Assembly (NCBI RefSeq): GCF_014197795.1 | Contig: NZ_JACIGI010000005.1 | Location: 86,700 to 150,699 of the forward strand | Direction of reading: 5' to 3' | DNA length: 64,000 nt | DNA from: Roseospira goensis | GTDB lineage: Bacteria; Pseudomonadota; Alphaproteobacteria; Rhodospirillales; Rhodospirillaceae | In this document: one piece after another, positions 38,266-48,474 of the stretch | Numbering within the stretch: position 1 is the first letter of the stretch | Layout: each line of letters opens with the position of its first letter | Position numbers and translations under genes: made by a program | Notes under the pieces: model-generated | What the model was told of the DNA's origin: nothing | The model's input: the letters and a program-made list of their open reading frames with translations, nothing else | Database searches by the model: none

Positions 38266-38472
38266 GTGAGCGAAGAGGGCCGCAAGGAGGCCGAAGGGTT
38301 CCGCAAGGGGCAGGTGGTGCAGCTTCGCTCGGGCGGGCCGCGCATGACCGTGGTGGGCTCGGAGCGCAGCGGGCGCGGCGAACTGATGGCCCGTGTCGTC
38401 TATTTCCATGAGCGGGAGGAGAAGTTCGTCTACGAGTCCTTCATCCCGGAGGCACTCGCGCTGGAGTCCTGA
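38266..38472 (+). CDS. Small DUF2158 (YodC-like) protein
   Basis: A 68-residue protein: after a short acidic-basic head comes [20 protein letters not shown], the DUF2158 signature, then [21 protein letters not shown]. Function is unknown; the family is small and beta-rich. The start is GTG at 38266 with GGAGGAGC nicely spaced; a longer in-frame reading from 37987 would run over the panB promoter and is rejected. It is convergent with pth. Confidence 0.8.
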   Translation: MSEEGRKEAEGFRKGQVVQLRSGGPRMTVVGSERSGRGELMARVVYFHEREEKFVYESFIPEALALES

Positions 38473-38535
38473 GGCTTCCCGCTCCCCGACCGGACCCGTC
38501 CCGCTCCTCAAGGCCCGCGCGGCGTCGCGGTCGCG

Positions 38536-39294
38536 TCAGCCCTGGCCCAGGGCCTTGCGCAGCGCCTCGCCCAGGGACGTGCGGCTGTCGGTGCCTCGGG
38601 CGGCGGAGCCCGGCGCGCCCGGGGCCGCCGACCGGTCGTCGGGGCGCGCGCCGGCGTCCACAGGGTCGGCGCCTTTGACCGGATCGGTCCCCGGCGCCGG
38701 CCCCTTGGCCGACGGGGCAGGCTTGGGCGGGCGGGTGGCTTGGGCCACCTTGCTCATGAAGTCGGAGTCACGGCCCTCGGCCAGCAGCGCGGCGTGATCC
38801 GCCACGGCGTCCAGCAGCGGCGCCAGCCAGGCGCGATCGGCCTTGGCAAAGTCCGACAGCACCCAGCCGTGCACCCGGGCCTTGTCGCCGGGGTGGCCGA
38901 TGCCCAGCCGCACCCGGCGGTAGCCGTTGCCCAAATGGGAATCGAGCGAACGCAGGCCGTTGTGTCCGGCCGCGCCGCCGCCGGTCTTGACCTTCACCTT
39001 GCCGGGCGCGAGGTCCAGTTCGTCGTGGAATACGACCACCTGGGCCGGTTCCAGCTTGTGGAAGCGCGCCGCCTGGCCGGCGGCCTGGCCGGACAGGTTC
39101 ATGTAGGTCTGCGGCTTGAGCAGCAGCACCTTTTCGCCGCCCAGGCGGCCGTCCGCGAGCTGGCCCTGGAACTTGGACCGGAACGGCGAAAAGCCATGGC
39201 GGGCGGCGATGGCGTCGACGGCCATGAAGCCGATGTTGTGGCGGTGGCGGGCGTAGTCGGCGCCCGGGTTGCCCAGGCCGACGAACAGCAGCAT
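38536..39294 (-). CDS. pth: Peptidyl-tRNA hydrolase
   Basis: Releases tRNA from stalled peptidyl-tRNA. The catalytic core is [23 protein letters not shown] with the active His (residue 20), [41 protein letters not shown] and RVRLGIGHP. At 252 residues it carries an extra low-complexity tail (from about 190) rich in Pro, Ala and Asp that ordinary Pth (about 190-200) lacks; such tails are common in alphaproteobacteria. It follows rplY by 55 bases, the usual rplY-pth pair. Confidence 0.95.
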   Translation of the reverse strand: MLLFVGLGNPGADYARHRHNIGFMAVDAIAARHGFSPFRSKFQGQLADGRLGGEKVLLLKPQTYMNLSGQAAGQAARFHKLEPAQVVVFHDELDLAPGKVKVKTGGGAAGHNGLRSLDSHLGNGYRRVRLGIGHPGDKARVHGWVLSDFAKADRAWLAPLLDAVADHAALLAEGRDSDFMSKVAQATRPPKPAPSAKGPAPGTDPVKGADPVDAGARPDDRSAAPGAPGSAARGTDSRTSLGEALRKALGQG

Positions 39295-39349
39295 GACACG
39301 CGCACCCCTCGGCAGCGCGGGCGGCCGCGGTGGGCCGCCCGCCCGGCGA

Positions 39350-39961
39350 TCAGGACTCCTCGCTCTCCTCGGCCGCGCCGGCCTCGGCCTTCATGCCGGA
39401 GGGCGCGGTGACGGTGGCGATGGTGAAGTCGCGGTCGGCGATCACCGGGGTGACCCCCTCGGGCAGCTTGACCGCGCTGATGTGGATGGAGTCGCCGACG
39501 TCGAAGCCGATGAGGTCGACCTCCAGGTGGTCGGGCAGCACGTCCGGCGTGCCCACCAGCTCGACGTCGTGGCGCACCACGTTGAGCACGCCGCCGCGCT
39601 TCAGGCCCGGGCAGCGCTCCTCGTTGAGGAACCGCACCGGCACCTCGGCGGTCACCCGCGAGGTGGCGCTGATGCGCAGGAAGTCGACGTGCAGGATGGC
39701 ATCGGAGACCGGATGGAACTGAACGTCCTGGGCCATGACGCGGTGGGACTGGCCGTCGAGGTCGAGCTGGTACTGGCGGGCATAGAAGCCGCCCCGGTAC
39801 AGCTCGGCCCACAGCGGGCGCGGATCCATCTGGATCAGGACCGGTTCCTGCTTGTCGCCATAAATGACGCCGGGCACCAGGCCGGCGCGGCGCACCGCGC
39901 GGGCAGCGCCCTTACCGGCCCGCTCGCGCCCCTGCACCGGCAGCGTGCTGATATCGGACAT
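39350..39961 (-). CDS. rplY: 50S ribosomal protein L25 (general stress protein Ctc form)
   Basis: Binds 5S rRNA; 203 residues, the long Ctc/TL5 form with an extra C-terminal beta domain. Core: [31 protein letters not shown] and [25 protein letters not shown]. The C-terminal domain includes [31 protein letters not shown], ending in an acidic EESEES tail. The start at 39961 follows CAGGAGA. Upstream of pth in the same operon. Confidence 0.95.
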   Translation of the reverse strand: MSDISTLPVQGRERAGKGAARAVRRAGLVPGVIYGDKQEPVLIQMDPRPLWAELYRGGFYARQYQLDLDGQSHRVMAQDVQFHPVSDAILHVDFLRISATSRVTAEVPVRFLNEERCPGLKRGGVLNVVRHDVELVGTPDVLPDHLEVDLIGFDVGDSIHISAVKLPEGVTPVIADRDFTIATVTAPSGMKAEAGAAEESEES

Positions 39962-40199
39962 GGGGGTTCTCCTGAGTGACTGTCGTAAGGCGCGTCGCGG
40001 GCCTCCAGGGGTGCCCAACGACGAGCGCGCGCCGACCGGGCGGGCGGCGCGGGAGCCGGGGTTATACGGCGGCGACCGGCGCGGCGCAAGGGGGGTGCGC
40101 CGCATGCTTCCCGGTCCCACCCTGTTGCCCGCCTTCCCGCCACGGCGTAGGGTCCAAAGGGTCTTTTTCCTGATCCCGATCCGAAGGAGTACGGTCGCC

Positions 40200-41597
40200 G
40201 TGCGTTACGTGAGCACCCGGGGCAATGCCCCGATCCTCGGCTTCGACGAGGTGGTCCTGACCGGTCTGGCGGCCGACGGCGGCCTCTATGTGCCCGAGGC
40301 CTGGCCCTCGCTCGACGAGGACGAATGGCGTGACCTGCGCGGGCGCTCGCACGCCGAGGTGGCCCACCGCATCATCCGCCGGTTCGTCGGCGCCGCCCTG
40401 ACCGAGGACGAGCTGGCCGACCTGCTGGAGGCGGCCTATGCGCGCTTCGACCATCCCGCCGTCGCCCCGCTGCACCAGATCGGGCCGCATGACTGGCTGA
40501 TGGAGCTGTTCCACGGCCCGACGCTGGCGTTCAAGGATCACGCCATGCAGGTCCTGGGGCCGCTGTTCGAACTGCTGCTGACCCGGGCCGGCCGGCGCGT
40601 GACCATCGTCGCCGCGACCTCGGGTGACACCGGGTCGGCGGCCATCGAGGCGTGCCGCGACCGCGACGCCATCGACGTCTTCGTGCTGCACCCCAAGGGC
40701 CGCGTGTCGGAGGTGCAGCGCCGCCAGATGACCACGGTGGACGCCCCCAACGTCCACAACATCGCGGTCAACGGCACCTTCGACGACTGCCAGACGCTGG
40801 TGAAGTCGCTGTTCGCCGACGCTGACTTCCGCGACGACGTGGGCCTGTCGGCGGTCAACTCCATCAACTGGGCACGCATCGTGGCCCAGGTGGTGTACTA
40901 CGCCTGGGCCGGCGTCGCCCTGGGCGCGCCCGATCGCTCGCTTGGCTTCAGTGTCCCGACGGGCAACTTCGGCAACGTGTTCGCGGGCTACGTGGCGCGC
41001 CAGATGGGGCTGCCGGTGGACCGGCTGGTGATCGGCTCCAACCGCAACGACATCCTGACCCGGTTCCTGGAGACCGGAACCATGAGTCAGGAGACGGTGG
41101 TGCCCACGCTCAGCCCGAGCATGGACATCCAGATCTCCAGCAACTTCGAACGTCTGCTGTACGACATCCACGGCCGCGATGCCGCCGAGGTGCGCGCCGC
41201 CATGCAGCAGTTCCGCCAGAGCGGGGCCTACGACATTCCCGATGACCTGCACCAGGAGCTTCTGGGGCTGTTCCGGGGCCACCGCCTGACCGACGAGGAG
41301 ACCACCGAGGCCATTCGGGTCATCCACCAGACCACCGGCGAACTGGTCGACCCGCACACCGCGATCGGCATCGTCGCCGGCCAGGTGGCCGGGCGCCGCG
41401 ACGAGGGCGGCGTGACGGTGTCGCTGGCGACCGCCCACCCGGCCAAGTTCCCGGACGCGGTCGAGCGCGCCACCGGCATCCGCCCGCCGCTGCCGGCGCG
41501 GCTGGCGGACCTGTACGACCGGTCCGAGCGCATGGTGGAGGCCCCGAACGACACCCGCGCCCTTCAGGCCATCGTGCGCGAGGGGCTGCGGCGCTGA
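40200..41597 (+). CDS. thrC: Threonine synthase
   Basis: PLP enzyme turning O-phosphohomoserine into threonine; 465 residues. MRYVSTRGNAPILGFDEVVLTGLAADGGLYVPE is the family N-terminus. FHGPTLAFKDHAMQVLG holds the PLP Lys, VAATSGDTGSAAIEA the phosphate-binding loop, and VPTGNFGNVFAGYVARQMGLPV follows. The start is GTG at 40200, with GAAGGAG about ten bases upstream. It is divergent from rplY and followed directly by the REP array. Confidence 0.95.
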   Translation: MRYVSTRGNAPILGFDEVVLTGLAADGGLYVPEAWPSLDEDEWRDLRGRSHAEVAHRIIRRFVGAALTEDELADLLEAAYARFDHPAVAPLHQIGPHDWLMELFHGPTLAFKDHAMQVLGPLFELLLTRAGRRVTIVAATSGDTGSAAIEACRDRDAIDVFVLHPKGRVSEVQRRQMTTVDAPNVHNIAVNGTFDDCQTLVKSLFADADFRDDVGLSAVNSINWARIVAQVVYYAWAGVALGAPDRSLGFSVPTGNFGNVFAGYVARQMGLPVDRLVIGSNRNDILTRFLETGTMSQETVVPTLSPSMDIQISSNFERLLYDIHGRDAAEVRAAMQQFRQSGAYDIPDDLHQELLGLFRGHRLTDEETTEAIRVIHQTTGELVDPHTAIGIVAGQVAGRRDEGGVTVSLATAHPAKFPDAVERATGIRPPLPARLADLYDRSERMVEAPNDTRALQAIVREGLRR

Positions 41598-41610
41598 CGG
41601 GGCCTCGGAC

Positions 41611-42154
41611 GCGCCCCGCAGGCGCGGGGCGCGAGAGCCCTTCGTTTCTCGGTCCCACGCTCCGGCGTGGGACCGCGCGCCCACGAGGCGCCCCCGCAGG
41701 AGCGGGGGCGCAAGACTCCTATGCTGTCTCGGTCCCACGCTCCCGCGTGGGACCGCACGCACCCCAGACGCCCACGTGGGAGCGGGGGCGCGAGAGCCCT
41801 TCGTTTCTCGGTCCCACGCTCCGGCGTGGGACCGCGCACCCACGAGGCGCCCACGCGGGAGCGTGGGCGCAAGACTCCTATGCTGTCTCGGTCCCACGCT
41901 CCGGCGTGGGACCGCGCGCCCACGAGGCGCCCACGCGGGAGCGGGGGCGCAAGACTCCTAAGCTGTCTCGGTCCCACGCTCCGGCGTGGGACCGCGCGCC
42001 CACGAGGCGCCCACGCGGGAGCGTGGGCGCAAGACTCCTATGCTGTCTCGGTCCCACGCTGCGGCGTGGGACAGCACGCCCACGAGGCGCCCACGCGGGA
42101 GCGTGGGCGCAAGACTCCTAAGCTGTCTCGGTCCCACCCTCCGGCGTGGGACCG
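41611..42154. repeat. Tandem REP-like hairpin array (about 80-bp unit)
   Basis: A truncated unit (41611-41650), six units of 79-80 bp starting at 41651, 41731, 41810, 41890, 41970 and 42050, and a final half unit at 42130-42154. Each unit has hairpin A (stem GGTCCCACGC/GCGTGGGACC, 4-base loop), a short spacer, hairpin B (stem GCGCCCACGC/GCGTGGGCGC, 4-base loop) and one of two linkers (AAGACTCCTATGCTGTCTC or GAGAGCCCTTCGTTTCTC). Some B stems show paired changes that keep the stem. It fills the 564-base gap between convergent thrC and the methyltransferase gene, and could also stop transcription from both sides. Confidence 0.9.
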
Positions 42155-42161
42155 CCGCAGG

Positions 42162-43049
42162 CTACCCCCCGACGGGCCGCCCGGCGGCCGGCCGGCGCGG
42201 GTCCACCTTGCGCCACAGCCGCGGCAAGCCGTGGATATCCTCGCCCGGAAACAGGTAGGGCCGGAACTCCAGCACGAAGCCGAGTTGGCTCAGGGTGCGG
42301 TCCAGATCCTGGTCGAAGCCGGCGTCGGCGTCGTCGCGGATGTACAGTCCGCCGCCGGTCGCCAGGCAGCGGTGGAACAGCGGCAGCATGTGCCGCACCA
42401 GGCGCGGCGCCAGGTGCGGCAGCACGTCCACGCAGATGATGACGTCGAAGAACCCCGGCGGCAGCAGGTCGAAGCGCCAGGTCGGCAGATGGTAGACCCC
42501 GGCCGTTTCGCGGACGGCGAAGGCGCGCGGCTCGGCCACGTAATCGTTCACCGGGAGCACGTTGGCGCGGCGAAAGTAGTCGGCCTGCGCGACATAGGCC
42601 GCCTCGTCCGACTCCAGAGCGCAGTACACCAGCCCCGGCACCTCCTGGCACCAGATGTTGAGTTGTCGCCCGCACCCGGGATGGAAGTCCAGGATGCGGC
42701 GGGTCTGCCAGCGGGGCGGCCGGGGGTAGAGATCCTGGAACCGGTAGTCCTCGGCGTTGCGGATATCCATCGGCAGGGGGCCGTCGGGAAGGGCGGCGAT
42801 CTGGCCGTCGCGCAGCAGGCTCTCCAGCGCCAGGCGGGTGACGCCATGACTCTGTGCCGCCCGCGCCGTGTCGGCGCTGGCGTACAGCGGGGCCGGCGTG
42901 CGCGTCGGATCCATCAGCCACGGCAGCAGTTCGGCCCCGGCCGGTTCGTCGTCGGGCATCTCTCCCGACGGGGCGATCCAGGGCGCGATGCCGGGGGGCA
43001 GGGCGCGCAGATCGGTCTTGCGGCGCTGGCGGAACAACTCGGGGGTCAT
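42162..43049 (-). CDS. Class I SAM-dependent methyltransferase-like protein
   Basis: A 295-residue protein. After about 110 residues of unassigned N-terminal sequence comes a Rossmann methyltransferase core. RRILDFHPGCGRQLNIWC is the SAM-binding motif I, FDVIICVDVLPHLAPRLVRHMLPLFHRCLATGGGLYIRDD covers motifs II-III, and GFVLEFRPYLFPGEDIHGLPRLWRKV is the C-terminal strand region. FHPGCG differs slightly from the usual E/DxGxGxG. The substrate is unknown. The stop codon lies only 8 bases from the REP array. Confidence 0.75.
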   Translation of the reverse strand: MTPELFRQRRKTDLRALPPGIAPWIAPSGEMPDDEPAGAELLPWLMDPTRTPAPLYASADTARAAQSHGVTRLALESLLRDGQIAALPDGPLPMDIRNAEDYRFQDLYPRPPRWQTRRILDFHPGCGRQLNIWCQEVPGLVYCALESDEAAYVAQADYFRRANVLPVNDYVAEPRAFAVRETAGVYHLPTWRFDLLPPGFFDVIICVDVLPHLAPRLVRHMLPLFHRCLATGGGLYIRDDADAGFDQDLDRTLSQLGFVLEFRPYLFPGEDIHGLPRLWRKVDPRRPAAGRPVGG

Positions 43050-43184
43050 GCACGGGGCCTCGCCGGCGACGGCACGGCAACGAGCGGGGAGGGCCGGCGG
43101 GCCGTCGCGCGCACCGGCCCCCTCCGACTATCCCAAACGGCCAGGGTTGGCAAACGGCAGCCGCAGACCGGCGCGGTCGCGCGC

Positions 43185-43925
43185 TCACCAGGTCGGGCAC
43201 TTGGCGCGTTCGGCGGCGTAGTTCTCGGGCGTGTCCAGCAGCGCGTTGCGGCGCTTGCGCTCGGCTTCCATCTCGGCCAGGAGCGGGGCGATGCCGGCGT
43301 TGATCTCGGCGGCATGCACGGTGCGCGCGTCCGCCGGGCTGCGCACGATGCGCGGGTTGACGTTGCGCACCAACCGGGCCAGGGCGGCGCGGATGCGGGG
43401 GGCATAGTCCTTCTGGGTGAAGTAGTAGATGCCGACGTGCTTCTTCTCGTGCTGGTACGTTACGTTGTAGTTGCACGACCCTTTCGGGAACTCCCGCGAG
43501 ACATAGACCATCGTGTCCACCTGGTTCAACTCGGCTTCGACCGCGCGCAGGTAGACGCAGTAGCGCCCGTCGCTGCGCCGGTAGTACTGGGTCCGCGTGT
43601 TGAAGCGGAATTCGGACCGGGTGGTCGTCAGCCCCACCGCGCTGCCGTGGGTCGGGATCGTGGCCTCGCCCTCCAGGGTCTTCTGGTGCAGGCGGTTGAT
43701 GGTGTCGCGGCCGCGGGTATGGTCGAGGCGGGCGGTGTCGAAGCGGGTGTCGAGGCGCACCTGCACAGGGCGGTCCTCGCCGGGGCAGCGCGCCGCCGCG
43801 GCCGGTGTCGCCGGGACGAGGGCCGGTGGCAGCAGCGCCAGCCCCAGCAGGAGCGCGCCCAGAGGCGCCGCGCGCCGGGGCCGGGCGGCGGTGCGGTGGT
43901 CATGGACTCGGGTCAAGGCATCCAT
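43185..43925 (-). CDS. Secreted protein with HExxH motif, putative zinc protease
   Basis: A 246-residue exported protein. After an Arg-rich head, an Ala/Leu-rich core ends near PAAAARC, giving a signal peptide. The mature part has VTYQHEKKHVGIYYFTQKDYA, containing HEKKH, the metallopeptidase HExxH motif, within a region preceded by YCVYLRAVEAELNQVDTMVYVSREFPKGSCNYN. Three Cys may form disulfides. I do not recognise a named family; DUF922-like proteases share the look. The start at 43925 follows AAGGGGA. Cleavage target unknown. Confidence 0.6.
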   Translation of the reverse strand: MDALTRVHDHRTAARPRRAAPLGALLLGLALLPPALVPATPAAAARCPGEDRPVQVRLDTRFDTARLDHTRGRDTINRLHQKTLEGEATIPTHGSAVGLTTTRSEFRFNTRTQYYRRSDGRYCVYLRAVEAELNQVDTMVYVSREFPKGSCNYNVTYQHEKKHVGIYYFTQKDYAPRIRAALARLVRNVNPRIVRSPADARTVHAAEINAGIAPLLAEMEAERKRRNALLDTPENYAAERAKCPTW

Positions 43926-44057
43926 CGCGCGGTCCCCTTGCGCCGGACGATCTGCTCCCCGATGATACCGCGCCGCGGCGTCGGGCACCGTGACGACGGT
44001 CGCAAACCGGTCCGCCCGGCCGCCTGTTCCCGGCAATCCTCTCGTACATGGGCGCCC

Positions 44058-44855
44058 ATGCCAACCATCGCGACCTGGAACGTCAACTCCATCAAGGCGC
44101 GCCTGCCCGCCGTCCTGCGCTGGCTGGAGCGGGCGCGGCCCGACGTCGCCCTGTTGCAGGAGATCAAGACGGTGGACGCGGGGTTCCCCGCGTCGGAGAT
44201 CGAGGATCTCGGCTATGCCTGCGCCGTCCATGGCCAGAAAACCTATAACGGGGTCGCCATCCTGTCGCGAATCGGGCTGGAGGACGTCTCCCGGGGGCTG
44301 CCCGACCGCCCCGACGACGGCGAGGACGAGCAGGCGCGCTACATCGAGGCGGTGGTGGGCGGTCGCGCGCCCCTGCGGGTGGCGTCGCTCTATCTGCCCA
44401 ACGGCAATCCGAGCGACTCGCCCAAGTTCGCCTACAAGCTGGCCTGGATGGAGCGCCTGCGCGCCCATGCGGCCGCGCTGCGCGATCACGACGAGGCGGT
44501 GGTGCTCGGCGGCGACTACAACGTCTGTCCGACCGACGGCGACGTCTACGACCCCGAGGGCTGGCGCGACGACGCCCTGTGCCGTCCGGAAAGCCGGGAG
44601 CGATTCCGCGCCCTGCTGCACCTGGGCTACACCGACGCGATCGCGGTGAGGCATCCGCGACCGGGTGTTTACACCTTCTGGGACTACCAGGGCGGCGCCT
44701 GGCAGAAGGACAACGGCCTGCGCATCGACCACCTGCTGCTGTCGCCGCTGGCCGCCGACCGGCTGGAGGACGCCGGCGTCGATCGCGTCCCGCGCGGCGA
44801 GGCGAAGGCGTCCGACCATACCCCGGCCTGGGTCACCCTGCGCGATCCCGCCTGA
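44058..44855 (+). CDS. xth: Exodeoxyribonuclease III
   Basis: AP endonuclease/3'-exonuclease of DNA repair, 265 residues. TIATWNVNSIKARLPAVLRWL and LLQEIKTVDAGFP hold the metal-binding Asn and Glu; ASLYLPNGN, GGDYNVCPTDGDVYDP and KASDHTPAWV carry the catalytic Tyr, Asp and His-containing motifs. The start at 44058 is used in preference to the out-of-frame ATG at 44048. It is divergent from the secreted HExxH gene. Confidence 0.94.
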   Translation: MPTIATWNVNSIKARLPAVLRWLERARPDVALLQEIKTVDAGFPASEIEDLGYACAVHGQKTYNGVAILSRIGLEDVSRGLPDRPDDGEDEQARYIEAVVGGRAPLRVASLYLPNGNPSDSPKFAYKLAWMERLRAHAAALRDHDEAVVLGGDYNVCPTDGDVYDPEGWRDDALCRPESRERFRALLHLGYTDAIAVRHPRPGVYTFWDYQGGAWQKDNGLRIDHLLLSPLAADRLEDAGVDRVPRGEAKASDHTPAWVTLRDPA

Positions 44856-44874
44856 GCGATCCGCCGCCGCCGCC

Positions 44875-46194
44875 TTACAGTGCGCCGGTCAACAGCGGCT
44901 TCAGGGGCACCGCCAGGGTCTCGCGCTCGGCCGCGCGCGCGGTGTCCAGGCGCCGCCCGATCGCCTCCGCCCAGCCGGCGCCGACGGTGCCGATGCCGCC
45001 CGCCTCGGGCAGGCGCAGGTGCAGCAGGCCGAGCAGGTCGTCCAGCGTCACCGCGTCCAGATCGCGCGCCAGCAACCAGCGCCCGCCCTCGGCCCGCGCC
45101 ACCAGACCGGCCCGGGTCAGGTCGCCCAGGATCCGGCGCAGCCGTTCCTCGGGCAGGCCGGTCACGGCCAGCAGCCGGCGCCGGCCGACACCCACGCCGG
45201 TGCGCTCGCCGCCCGCCGGCCCGGCGCCCGGACCGTGGGTGGCCGCATCCTGCAACACCGCCAGCACCCGCAACGCCGCGATCAGGTCGCGCCGGCCCGG
45301 CGCCTCGCCCTCCGCCCGCCGCATGCGCCACGACGGCAGCACGGCGGCGATGACGGCGCCGGCCAGCACCGCCAGCCACGACAGGTACATCCAGACCAGG
45401 AACACCGGGATCACGGCCAGCGCGCCGTACAAGGTCTGGTAGGCGCCGGTGTTGGTGACATAGATCAGGAAGCCGGCCCGCAGCCCCGCCACCAGGGCCG
45501 CCGCCACGATCCCGCCGGCCAGCGCGTCCAGCGGCCGCACCGGCCGGTTCGGGACCACCAGATAGAGCAGGCTGAACGCCGCCGCCGCCAGCACCCACGG
45601 CACCGCCTGCGCCAGCAGGCCGCCCAGGCCGGTCAGCAGCGCCGGGCCGTCGGTCGCCAGTTCGCGCAGGCCGTGCAGGTAGCCGGACAGCGACGCGCTG
45701 GCCCCCAGCAGCAGCGGCCCCAGCGTCACGACGGCCCAGTACACCAGCAGCCGGCCCGGCACCGCCCGCGTCGTGCGCACCCCGAAGATGCCGTTCAAGG
45801 CGGCCTCGATGGTCACCAGCAGCAGCACGGCGGTGACCGCGATGCCGACCACGCCCAGCGCCGTCAGGCCGCCGGCCGCCTGCACAAACTGCTCCACCTT
45901 GGCGCGCACGGTGTCGTCGGCGTAGGGCAACAGCACCTCGAACAGGGTGTCGAGCAGGGTGCCGCGCACCTCCTCGAACACCGGGAACGCCGTCAGCATC
46001 GCCAGCGCGATGGCCAGCAGCGGTACCAGCGCCAGCAGCGAGGTGTAGCTGAGCGAGGCCGCGACCCGCATCACGTCGTCCTGGCCGGTGCGGTCCAGCA
46101 CCATCCGGCCCAGCAGCGCGCCCGCCGCGCGCAGGCGAACCAGCCGGTCTCGCGGGCCTCCGGGGTCGGGCGGGGCGGGCGCGGATGGAGTCAT
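44875..46194 (-). CDS. YihY/UPF0761 family membrane protein
   Basis: Inner-membrane protein, 439 residues. VMRVAASLSYTSLLALVPLLAIALAMLTAFPVFEEV is the family N-terminus. About six helices follow (including FLIYVTNTGAYQTLYGALAVIPVFLVWMYLSWLAVLAGAVIAAVLP). After residue 300 a soluble domain (RDLIAALRVLAVL, GLPEERLRRILGDLTRAGLVARAEGGRWLLARDLDAVTL) looks like a winged helix, as in YihY proteins with a C-terminal extension. Often called ribonuclease BN in old annotation, which is not supported. The biochemical function is unknown. Confidence 0.88.
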   Translation of the reverse strand: MTPSAPAPPDPGGPRDRLVRLRAAGALLGRMVLDRTGQDDVMRVAASLSYTSLLALVPLLAIALAMLTAFPVFEEVRGTLLDTLFEVLLPYADDTVRAKVEQFVQAAGGLTALGVVGIAVTAVLLLVTIEAALNGIFGVRTTRAVPGRLLVYWAVVTLGPLLLGASASLSGYLHGLRELATDGPALLTGLGGLLAQAVPWVLAAAAFSLLYLVVPNRPVRPLDALAGGIVAAALVAGLRAGFLIYVTNTGAYQTLYGALAVIPVFLVWMYLSWLAVLAGAVIAAVLPSWRMRRAEGEAPGRRDLIAALRVLAVLQDAATHGPGAGPAGGERTGVGVGRRRLLAVTGLPEERLRRILGDLTRAGLVARAEGGRWLLARDLDAVTLDDLLGLLHLRLPEAGGIGTVGAGWAEAIGRRLDTARAAERETLAVPLKPLLTGAL

Positions 46195-46436
46195 GGGATC
46201 CCGTCCTCTGCTGCCGCCGGCTCGCGCGGGCCGGCTGGTACGAAGCGATTCCCTCCGTGCAGGATTTGCACTAGGGTGTGGAGCCTCGGGCGCCGCCACA
46301 AAACCTGTGGCCGTCGCGCCCGACCCTGTGTCACCCGGACCTGTCGGTCGACGGTGCCGCGGCGCCGCCGCTGACCGACGCTGGCCGCCGCAGCCGCAAC
46401 CCGCAACCGTAGCGCGGTGCGGGCGCCGTGGCCGTC

Positions 46437-46469
46437 GCTGGTCCCGGGCTGGTCCCGGGCTGGTTCCGG
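46437..46469. repeat. Three tandem 11-bp repeats upstream of fabI
   Basis: GCTGGTCCCGG, GCTGGTCCCGG and GCTGGTTCCGG back to back, ending 46 bases before the fabI ATG. The remaining 321-base divergent gap (46195-46515) holds no ORF and no convincing promoter. Confidence 0.5.
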
Positions 46470-46515
46470 CCCGCCGATTTCACCGCAGCGAGAGCAGAAG
46501 AACAAGAGGATGAGC

Positions 46516-47367
<852 letters not shown>

Positions 47368-47371
47368 GCCC

Positions 47372-48472
47372 ATGTCGCACAACGGGTTCGGCCTGCTGTT
47401 CCGGGTCACGACCTTCGGCGAGAGCCACGGCCCGGCCATCGGCTGCGTGGTGGACGGCACGCCGCCGCGGCTGCCGCTCGACGAGGCCGACCTGCAACGC
47501 GACCTGGACCGGCGCCGGCCGGGCCAGTCCCGCCACACCACCCAGCGGCGCGAGGCGGACGCGGCGCGGATCCTCTCGGGCGTGTTCGACGGCCTGACGA
47601 CGGGCACGCCCATCGCCGTGCTGATCGAGAACACCGACCAGCGCAGCAAGGACTATTCCGACATCGCCGCCAAGTTCCGGCCCGGTCATGCCGACTATGC
47701 CTATGAGGCCAAGTACGGCATCCGGGACTATCGGGGCGGCGGCCGCTCTTCGGCGCGCGAGACCGCGTGTCGGGTGGCGGCTGGTGCCATCGCCCGCAAG
47801 GTGCTGGGGGCGGGCGTCGTCGTGCGGGCCGCCCTGGTCCAGGTGGGGGACGACCGCCTGACGGTGCCGCGCCCGGACTGGGACTGGGCGGAGGTCGACC
47901 GCAACCCCTTCTTCTGCCCCGACGCCGCCACCGCCGCGCGCTGGGCCGAGCGTCTCGACGCGGTGCGCAAGGCCGGCAGCTCGGTGGGCGCGGTGGTGCA
48001 GGTGGAGGCCGAGGGCGTCCCGCCGGGGTGGGGTGCGCCCCTGTACGGCAAGCTGGACCAGGATTTGTGTGCGGCCCTGATGAGCATCAATGCGGTCAAG
48101 GGGGTGGAGATCGGCGCCGGGTTCGGGGCCGCCGCCCTGACAGGGGTCGAGAACGCGGACGAGATGGACCCCGGCCCGGACGGCCGGCCGCGCTTCACCA
48201 GCAACCATGCGGGTGGTATCCTGGGCGGGATTTCCACCGGTCAGACGGTGGTCGCGCGCTTCGCGGTCAAGCCGACCAGCTCGATCCTGACGCCGCGCCG
48301 CACCGTGGACCTGGAGGGCGCGGCCACGGAGATCGTGACCAAGGGCCGCCATGATCCCTGCGTGGGCATCCGCGCGGTGCCGGTGGCCGAGGCCATGGTG
48401 GCCTGCGTGCTGGCGGACCACGCGCTGCGGCACCGCGGCCAATGTGGGGGACCCCTGTTCGGAGGCGGGTGA
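47372..48472 (+). CDS. aroC: Chorismate synthase
   Basis: FMN-dependent last step of the shikimate pathway, 366 residues. Signatures are [61 protein letters not shown], and [29 protein letters not shown]. The start lies four bases after the fabI stop codon, so fabI and aroC form one operon that continues into the hydrolase gene. Confidence 0.96.
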   Translation: MSHNGFGLLFRVTTFGESHGPAIGCVVDGTPPRLPLDEADLQRDLDRRRPGQSRHTTQRREADAARILSGVFDGLTTGTPIAVLIENTDQRSKDYSDIAAKFRPGHADYAYEAKYGIRDYRGGGRSSARETACRVAAGAIARKVLGAGVVVRAALVQVGDDRLTVPRPDWDWAEVDRNPFFCPDAATAARWAERLDAVRKAGSSVGAVVQVEAEGVPPGWGAPLYGKLDQDLCAALMSINAVKGVEIGAGFGAAALTGVENADEMDPGPDGRPRFTSNHAGGILGGISTGQTVVARFAVKPTSSILTPRRTVDLEGAATEIVTKGRHDPCVGIRAVPVAEAMVACVLADHALRHRGQCGGPLFGGG

Positions 48473-48474
48473 CC

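Noticed and set aside
41611-42154. CRISPR array
   Set aside because: The spacing is 80 bp, but the sequences between repeated hairpins are themselves repeated, with no unique spacers and no cas genes.
41667-44855. A 1062-codon reading frame running from the repeat array through the methyltransferase and HExxH genes into xth
   Set aside because: Its first part translates REP hairpins and the middle is antisense to two genes with clear motifs. Only the last 265 codons (from 44058) encode a real protein.
44875-46194. Ribonuclease BN
   Set aside because: An old name for YihY-family proteins. The sequence is a multi-helix membrane protein with no nuclease motif.
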